The position numbers and the translations under genes are program-made. A stretch of DNA of 40,360 nt, taken from assembly GCA_028277905.1 (NCBI GenBank), contig JANQFI010000142.1:1-40360 (forward strand), in the 5' to 3' direction. Under the pieces are notes generated by a model. The model did no database searches. It worked only from the letters and a program-made list of their open reading frames with translations, and was not told the DNA's origin. Of the stretch, positions 36,459-40,360 are shown one piece after another; position 1 is the stretch's first letter, and every line of letters begins with the position of its first letter. The stretch comes from Chromatiaceae bacterium (lineage in GTDB: Bacteria; Pseudomonadota; Gammaproteobacteria; Chromatiales; Chromatiaceae).

Positions 36459-36955
36459 TCGTCCACGTCCTCCGCCGCGGCATCGGCCGCGACCTGAGCC
36501 ACCCCGAACAGGGCAGCGAGCCGAGCCTGGTAGGCCTCGTTGCGGGCCTTGAGGTCCACAGGACCCTTGTCGGGGCCGCTGAGTTCGACCTCCTTGGGGA
36601 GCCGGTACTCACGCCGGTTGATGCGCTCCACAACCCACCGATTCTGTGCGTCGTGCCGGCCGTCCTTGTCACAGCGCTCCAGCAGCTCCTGCGTGCGATC
36701 GTCGAGACCGATGGTGACGGCCGCCCAGTACGCCAGATAGTCGTCGTCGCCGGCCTCGCCCTTCTCCATCCACTCCCGATGGGTACGGGGCGCAATGCCA
36801 CACCGAGCACAGGCCGCGGTGATGCCAGAGCCGTCCACGATGTGCTTCGCCATCCGCGCGCCGAGCTCACCAGAGGCACGGGTGTGAAACCCGCGCTTCT
36901 TTCGCGTGCGCGGAGCGGCGGACTTTTGGGGCTTACTCCCCTTCTTGCTCGCCAC
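36455..36955 (-). CDS. terS: Terminase small subunit
   Basis: GTG 36955; 166 residues. A basic start (KKGSKPQKSAAPRTRKKRGF) is followed by an HTH (GITAACARCGIAPRTHREWM), the coiled-coil oligomerisation segment (LAYWAAVTIGLDDRTQELLE), and WVVERINRREYRLPKEVELSG, a common small-terminase ending motif. It recognises the packaging site and hands DNA to the large subunit. It precedes the GNAT gene with overlapping codons. Confidence 0.85.
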   Translation of the reverse strand: MASKKGSKPQKSAAPRTRKKRGFHTRASGELGARMAKHIVDGSGITAACARCGIAPRTHREWMEKGEAGDDDYLAYWAAVTIGLDDRTQELLERCDKDGRHDAQNRWVVERINRREYRLPKEVELSGPDKGPVDLKARNEAYQARLAALFGVAQVAADAAAEDVDE

Positions 36956-37118
36956 CTTCCACAGTCCCCGACTCCCCCCAAGTTTCCCTCTTGCCCGCGG
37001 GCTCTGGCACCTCGGGCGCTGGCGGCGGCTCTCTGCCCTCCGCCTCTGCCGTGGCTATCCGGCCCATGCGTGCTCGCTTCTCACGCGCCTTGATCTGTTT
37101 GCGTCTCTGCTCGTCCAT
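36933..37118 (-). CDS. Small charged hypothetical protein (61 aa)
   Basis: ATG 37118 overlaps the previous stop; the end overlaps the small terminase start by 23 bp. The first half is very basic (EQRRKQIKAREKRARMGRIA), the second acidic and proline-rich. It is probably disordered. No family is recognised. Confidence 0.55.
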   Translation of the reverse strand: MDEQRRKQIKAREKRARMGRIATAEAEGREPPPAPEVPEPAGKRETWGESGTVEGGEQEGE

Positions 37119-37339
37119 CACGCCTCCCTGATGAGCCGGTCCAGCCCTGCCCAGTACGCTGCGGCCTCCACGGGTCGCATGCCAGTTGCGATGTCCTCCG
37201 CCAGCTTCAGCCACCTTCCACGAGCTCCCGGGTCACGGCGGGGCGCGGATTGCGCTCGCATGGCGCAGAGGGTCATGGCCTCCAGACGCCTGCGCGTGAG
37301 GTAGGGGAACTGCAGAGTGATGGCGTCAAGCGGGCTCAT
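37118..37339 (-). CDS. Small hypothetical protein (73 aa)
   Basis: ATG 37339, with end and start overlaps on both sides. Helical, with YLTRRRLEAMTLCAMRAQSA and WLKLAEDIATGMRPVEAAAYW. It could be a small DNA- or protein-binding helix bundle. No family is recognised. Confidence 0.62.
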   Translation of the reverse strand: MSPLDAITLQFPYLTRRRLEAMTLCAMRAQSAPRRDPGARGRWLKLAEDIATGMRPVEAAAYWAGLDRLIREA

Positions 37340-37643
37340 CGTCTCGCCCCTCCCAGTCGCCGCACCAGGCGCGGCTGCCCACGGCCGGCCAACGGCTTTC
37401 GGTCATTTCGAGACCGAGCAGCCCCGTGATCTTGTGCGCAGTGGGCGCTCTGCGATGACACGTGCCGCGGAACGGCCGGTTGCGCAGCCCTCCGGGCACC
37501 ACGTACTCCTGGTCCTGCACCCACCACTTGCACCAGCGGCACTTGCGGGGAGCGCTGTCCCCGTAGGTCCAGGTCGACGGCAACAGGTCGACCCGCGAGT
37601 AGATCAGAGCGTGGACAGCCTCCCTCTTTTCGCGCTCGTTCAC
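37326..37643 (-). CDS. Cys-rich putative Zn-binding protein (105 aa)
   Basis: GTG 37643 overlaps the stop of a 13-codon mini-gene. Residues 30-65 hold CRWCKWWVQDQEY and GTCHRR, and the end has WCGDWEGRDD, giving a possible zinc site. It starts with a helix (NEREKREAVHALIYSRVDLL). It is probably a small nucleic-acid-related early protein. Confidence 0.62.
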   Translation of the reverse strand: MNEREKREAVHALIYSRVDLLPSTWTYGDSAPRKCRWCKWWVQDQEYVVPGGLRNRPFRGTCHRRAPTAHKITGLLGLEMTESRWPAVGSRAWCGDWEGRDDEPA

Positions 37644-37681
37644 GCCTTCACCTCGGTGATGACCCAGACGTCGCCTTTCAT
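37640..37681 (-). CDS. 13-residue coupled mini-gene
   Basis: ATG 37681 overlaps the stop of the preceding gene as ATGA, and the TGA at 37642-37640 overlaps GTG 37643. The peptide is MKGDVWVITEVKA. Its tail resembles that of the 37872 gene (VVWTNPEVKA). It may be a truncated duplicate kept because it passes ribosomes from one gene to the next. Confidence 0.4.
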   Translation of the reverse strand: MKGDVWVITEVKA

Positions 37682-37875
37682 TCGCCTCGCCCCTCCCCGT
37701 AATCGGTGTCGACCACGTTCGCCCAGAAGCCGTGAGCAAGCGCGCGCCGCTCGACCTTGATGGCCAGCGACATATGCTCGTAGAGCACCAGCGTTCCGTT
37801 CGGCATGACCTCGAACGAGTCCGCCGGCACCAGCAGCACCTCATCTGTGCAGATCGTGACCTTGAACGTCTTCAC
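37678..37875 (-). CDS. Small hypothetical protein (65 aa)
   Basis: GTG 37875 overlaps the stop of the coiled-coil gene (GTGA). The product is beta-rich (TFKVTICTDEVLLVPADSFE, TLVLYEHMSLAIKVERRALA). It is likely a small folded protein. No family is recognised. Confidence 0.62.
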   Translation of the reverse strand: MKTFKVTICTDEVLLVPADSFEVMPNGTLVLYEHMSLAIKVERRALAHGFWANVVDTDYGEGRGE

Positions 37876-38126
37876 GCCTTCACCTCCGGGTTCGTCCACA
37901 CCACGCTGATGTCCAGCGCCTCCAAGTTCTCGTCCAGCTCGTCCAGCACCTGCTGCAGCTGCGGGATGCACGCGTTGACCTCGTCCATGGACCGCTCGAG
38001 TTCACCCACCTTCCGCTCGAGTAGCTTCAGCCGCAGCTGCAGCGCGGTCCGCTCACATTCGAGCGCGACCACACGCCCGCGCAGCTCGGGGACGCCCACA
38101 AGGCGTTCGAGGAGGGCGCGGATCAT
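37872..38126 (-). CDS. Coiled-coil protein (84 aa)
   Basis: ATG 38126 overlaps the previous stop. Almost the whole protein is heptad-type helix (VVALECERTALQLRLKLLER, KVGELERSMDEVNACIPQLQ), followed by a short VVWTNPEVKA tail. It is probably a dimeric or higher coiled coil acting as an adaptor. The DNA of the tail recurs at the following junction (37639-37654). Confidence 0.64.
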   Translation of the reverse strand: MIRALLERLVGVPELRGRVVALECERTALQLRLKLLERKVGELERSMDEVNACIPQLQQVLDELDENLEALDISVVWTNPEVKA

Positions 38127-38308
38127 GGCGTGCCACCCAACATCTCTCTCGCCGCGTGCACGTGCGTGCGCTGCTCGACGGTCAAGGTGTGGAGCAGCCT
38201 CACCCGCACAGACGCCCGCGCCCGCAGCAGGTTGAGCGCGAACTGATAGGACATGCCCGCCTCCTCCTGTAGGTAGCGAGCGGCCAGCTGCAGTCGCGAA
38301 CGGCTCAT
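38123..38308 (-). CDS. Small basic helical protein (61 aa)
   Basis: ATG 38308 overlaps the previous stop as ATGA. Basic and helical (MSRSRLQLAARYLQEEAGMS, RASVRVRLLHTLTVEQRTHV). Possibly a small DNA-binding protein; no motif is decisive. Confidence 0.62.
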   Translation of the reverse strand: MSRSRLQLAARYLQEEAGMSYQFALNLLRARASVRVRLLHTLTVEQRTHVHAAREMLGGTP

Positions 38309-38808
38309 TCGTCGCCCTCCACCCAGCCGTTGGGCGAGACCCACTGACTTATGCAGTGGTTGCGGTACACCCAGTCATTGGAGGTCAGGTCAGCGGCGGA
38401 CAGGTCCGCGAGCATCTTGAACGCGTCAATCACCGTGTGCTCGGGCCAGCTCGTCCTGCGCATGATCCGCCCGACGGTTGCGCGCTCCATGCACTCCCCC
38501 AACGTCGCCGGGGCCGGCTTGCGCTCGACGCGGACGCGGGTCCAGGGGCGGGGACCGGGGTTGAGCGAATGCTGCCACCTATCCGACTCCCCCCGCCCAT
38601 CGATCGACTCCTGAAAACCATGCTGGCCGGTGGGATTGGGATTGTGCCGTCGCACGATACCGCTGCGGCAATGCCACCGCTCCCACGTCGCGAGCACGGC
38701 CAGGTCGCTCGTGGTCTCGGGCTGGGGGTTCAGGTCCCTCAGTGGGCAACCCTCATATGAGCACGCCCCGGTAACAAACAAGAGGCACTCCTTGCAGCGC
38801 TGAGACAT
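38305..38808 (-). CDS. Cys-cluster hypothetical protein (167 aa)
   Basis: ATG 38808 overlaps the LexA-like stop as TGATG; GTG 38811 is also possible. The N-terminus has CKECLLFVTGACSYEGC, a likely zinc-binding cluster. The middle is polar, and the last 60 residues contain an HTH-like pair (LGECMERATVGRIMRRTSWP). It may be a regulatory DNA-binding protein; the family is not recognised. Confidence 0.64.
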   Translation of the reverse strand: MSQRCKECLLFVTGACSYEGCPLRDLNPQPETTSDLAVLATWERWHCRSGIVRRHNPNPTGQHGFQESIDGRGESDRWQHSLNPGPRPWTRVRVERKPAPATLGECMERATVGRIMRRTSWPEHTVIDAFKMLADLSAADLTSNDWVYRNHCISQWVSPNGWVEGDE

Positions 38809-39068
38809 CACTCAACCCTCCCGCCCATCAGGGCCAGGTGCCCCGCGTCTGTGATCCGCATGCCCCGCGACACGCCCGCGTCACGCTGCAGCAGGCCCTT
38901 ACCCTCCAGGCGGTGCAGTAGTTCCTGGATCGCGTTGAGTGACGTTCGGCTCAGCCCCAGCTCCGCGCACAGCTCCCGGTGTGATGGCGGGTAGCCCCTG
39001 CGGCGTACGCTGTCCTCGATGGCGCTCAGCACCTGCAGCTGGCGCGCGGTGGGTCCAGCGGGGGTCAT
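38808..39068 (-). CDS. LexA-type winged-helix protein without protease domain
   Basis: 86 residues from ATG 39068. It matches the LexA N-terminal domain pattern: PTARQLQVLSAIEDSVRRRG, YPPSHRELCAELGLSRTSLN, then IQELLHRLEGKGLLQRDAGV and the wing SRGMRIT. The Ser/Lys peptidase half is absent, so it cannot self-cleave. It may regulate late genes or compete for LexA sites, and lies between RusA and the packaging genes. Confidence 0.78.
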   Translation of the reverse strand: MTPAGPTARQLQVLSAIEDSVRRRGYPPSHRELCAELGLSRTSLNAIQELLHRLEGKGLLQRDAGVSRGMRITDAGHLALMGGRVE

Positions 39069-39454
39069 GGGTGCACCACCTCCACCTCGACCACCAGCCG
39101 GGGTTGAGCGTTTTCCAGGTACTTGCAGCACCGCACCGCATCCACCTGGTGATCGTCCTCCCAAGCAATGCCGTTCAGCCCGTCCAGCACCTGCTTGATG
39201 ACGTTGTCCACGTCCCGGCGGCGCTTGTCTCCGAAGTACGCGTGCACGGTCACGCTGTAGCGGGCGTCCATGGGCCAGCCGCGGTGCATAAGCACGGTGC
39301 TGGCTACCAGGCCCACGAGGCGCTTGTACGCCCGGCTCTTGGGGCTGGTGAAGTGCTGGTTGCCCTTCGACCGCGCCCGCTGCCAGGGCACAGGCTGGCC
39401 GTCCACCTGGAACGCGAGGCGGTTGTCCTCGTGGATGGCTGCGACGACGGTCAC
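39065..39454 (-). CDS. rusA: RusA-family Holliday junction resolvase
   Basis: GTG 39454 overlaps the upstream stop; 129 residues. After the start strand (FQVDGQPVPWQRARSKGN) comes the typical YKRLVGLVAS helix, then the active site DVDNVIKQVLDGLNGI with Asp81, Asp83, Asn84, Lys87 and Asp91, and Asp100/Asp101 in WEDDHQVDAV. It resolves four-way junctions made in replication and recombination, so that packaging can proceed on linear concatemers. It is complete and likely active. Confidence 0.9.
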   Translation of the reverse strand: MTVVAAIHEDNRLAFQVDGQPVPWQRARSKGNQHFTSPKSRAYKRLVGLVASTVLMHRGWPMDARYSVTVHAYFGDKRRRDVDNVIKQVLDGLNGIAWEDDHQVDAVRCCKYLENAQPRLVVEVEVVHP

Positions 39455-39690
39455 AGGCCCATCCCCGCCTTGCGCTCGATGCGCGTGGCCAAGCCGCGCA
39501 GGCGCCGGGCGCGACACTTGTGCTCGTAGGCACGCTCCTTCCACGTGTGCGTAAGATCGTGATGCCGCCCGTACTTCGCCGAGCAATGGTTGCGCATGGC
39601 CTCGGCGTACTCACGCTCTCCGGCCTCCTCGTCCGCTAGGAACCGCAGCGTGTACGGGCACAGGCCCAGTTTCGTTACCCCTACGCTCAC
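39451..39690 (-). CDS. Small hypothetical protein (79 aa)
   Basis: GTG 39690 overlaps the transglycosylase end. It has a helical, charged sequence with ADEEAGEREYAEAMRNHCSA and HTWKERAYEHKCRARRLRGL. It could be a small nucleic-acid-binding protein. Coupled to RusA by a GTGA overlap. No family is recognised. Confidence 0.62.
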   Translation of the reverse strand: MSVGVTKLGLCPYTLRFLADEEAGEREYAEAMRNHCSAKYGRHHDLTHTWKERAYEHKCRARRLRGLATRIERKAGMGL

Positions 39691-40157
39691 ACTCTCCCCC
39701 TCAGCTCCCTGCGCACGCGCATCACACGCGCCGCGTACTCCAGTCCCCGCGCATCCGTGCAGCTCTTGCCCCGGTGGTAGGCCGCCAGTGCGCCGCGCCA
39801 TGACCCACACCGCCCGCGCTCGAACCGCAGCAGGTGCGCGGCCTCCACGGTCTGCGCGAGGTGACACTGCTCGGGCTGCAGCTCGCACCAGGTGCGCGCA
39901 CGCTTGCCCCAGCGCTCCCGGGGGTTGAGCTGGAACGCCCCGAAATCTCCCGCCGCGTTCGTGCGGTCCCAGTCGAAGTCGGACTCACGCCCTGCCACTG
40001 CGCACAGCAGCCACGGGTCTACGCCCGCCTGCCGGCCCACGCTCTCGCACAGGGCCGCGAACTCGTGCGCATGGGCCTCACACTCGGACGGGGCACAGAC
40101 GCGCACGCCCGCTGGCTGCGACAGGACCACGAACAGGATCGCGTGGGCGAGAGTCAT
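39687..40157 (-). CDS. Exported SLT-type lytic transglycosylase
   Basis: 156 residues from ATG 40157. A short hydrophobic start (MTLAHAILFVVLSQPAGV) acts as signal peptide. The lysozyme-like fold shows AGVDPWLLCAVAGRESDFDW with catalytic Glu58, then AAGDFGAFQLNPRERW and the conserved AYHRG near the end. Four or more cysteines suggest disulphides in the periplasm. It cleaves peptidoglycan glycan strands. It sits in the early/replication part of the operon, not with lysis or ejection genes. Confidence 0.85.
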   Translation of the reverse strand: MTLAHAILFVVLSQPAGVRVCAPSECEAHAHEFAALCESVGRQAGVDPWLLCAVAGRESDFDWDRTNAAGDFGAFQLNPRERWGKRARTWCELQPEQCHLAQTVEAAHLLRFERGRCGSWRGALAAYHRGKSCTDARGLEYAARVMRVRRELRGRV

Positions 40158-40360
40158 GGCCACCCCCACACAACGCGGTGTCTGCGAATCCGCTCCTCGG
40201 CCTTTCGCCAGGCTTCGGCCAAATCCACCTCGCCAGTGAACCGAACGCCGCGCACCGGCGGCCACCGATCCAACCCGAACGTCAGACCTTTGCCCGGCTC
40301 CGGCAGCCACGCCTCCACCCCGCTAGCGGCCCGCTCCTTCGCCAGCTCCACAGCCGTACG
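40154..40360 (-). CDS. Tat-signal-like small exported protein, C-terminal part (continues from 171-1)
   Basis: This is the remainder of the gene that begins at ATG 171; on the circle 40261 is followed by base 1, and the 99-bp overlap repeats part of it here. The shared frame reads AVELAKERAASGVEAWLPEP, then GLTFGLDRWPPVRGVRFTG and ends RRHRVVWGWP. The stop overlaps the transglycosylase ATG (40157). No domain is recognised. Confidence 0.75.
   Translation of the reverse strand, partial: RTAVELAKERAASGVEAWLPEPGKGLTFGLDRWPPVRGVRFTGEVDLAEAWRKAEERIRRHRVVWGWP
40262..40360. repeat. Terminal direct overlap, right copy
   Basis: Exact copy of 1-99. See the left copy for its meaning. Confidence 0.93.

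Noticed and set aside
1-40360. CRISPR array, insertion sequence or complete tRNA gene
   Set aside because: No evenly spaced repeats with unique spacers, no transposase and no full cloverleaf were found; the short repeats present are gene junctions, origin-like or attP repeats.

Overview
The window is a complete, GC-rich genome of a temperate double-stranded DNA phage with podovirus-type (short-tailed) virion genes. The first 99 bases recur exactly as the last 99 (1-99 = 40262-40360), and a gene cut at the window edge becomes intact when the ends are joined. The molecule is therefore a circular map of 40,261 bp with an assembly-type overlap. The host is not identified. Lipoprotein signal peptides in both a probable conversion gene and the lysis block, plus a twin-arginine-like signal, point to a GC-rich Gram-negative bacterium. 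The phage attachment site contains the 3' half of a tRNA-Gly(CCC) gene, so that host gene is the predicted integration site.

Layout. A divergent switch lies at 3300-3348 between a Cro-like gene (leftward) and a CI-like repressor (rightward). The leftward transcript covers about 28 kb across the map junction. It starts with early and replication genes (Cro-like, small membrane protein, Dam-type methylase, winged-helix protein, replication initiator with intragenic repeats that look like an origin, Zn-binding protein, Tat-signal protein, exported lytic transglycosylase, RusA resolvase, LexA-like DNA-binding protein, several small proteins). Packaging and head genes follow (small terminase, GNAT, large terminase, portal, scaffold, major capsid), then tail and ejection genes (adaptor, nozzle, three internal virion proteins, lectin-type fibre), and finally lysis genes (candidate holin, coiled-coil membrane protein, lipoprotein, amidase/CHAP endolysin). 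Nearly every gene is coupled to the next by an ATGA or GTGA overlap.

The rightward strand starts with the repressor, a small unknown gene and an exported lipoprotein (probable lysogenic conversion gene), closed by a strong terminator at 4625-4654. A new promoter candidate then leads into a recombination and accessory operon: Gp157-like protein, SSB-like protein, a frameshifted MazG, an Ead/Ea22-like protein, Zn-finger proteins, a free integrase arm-binding domain, excisionase and tyrosine integrase. Beyond int lie attP and a frameshifted HNH-type gene. The last part, 11.4-15.06 kb, is a chain of small genes that share DNA modules: identical stop/RBS/start junctions, a common C-terminal peptide, a common coiled-coil segment and a common ALEPAD segment. 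The rightward and leftward transcripts converge with a 51-bp coding overlap at 15010-15060.

No DNA polymerase, helicase, primase or RNA polymerase gene is visible, so replication and transcription should depend on the host. The most interesting points are the modular small-gene array, the intragenic origin candidate, the attP with its tRNA-like fold and flanking repeats, and three genes that each need a one-base frameshift to read through.
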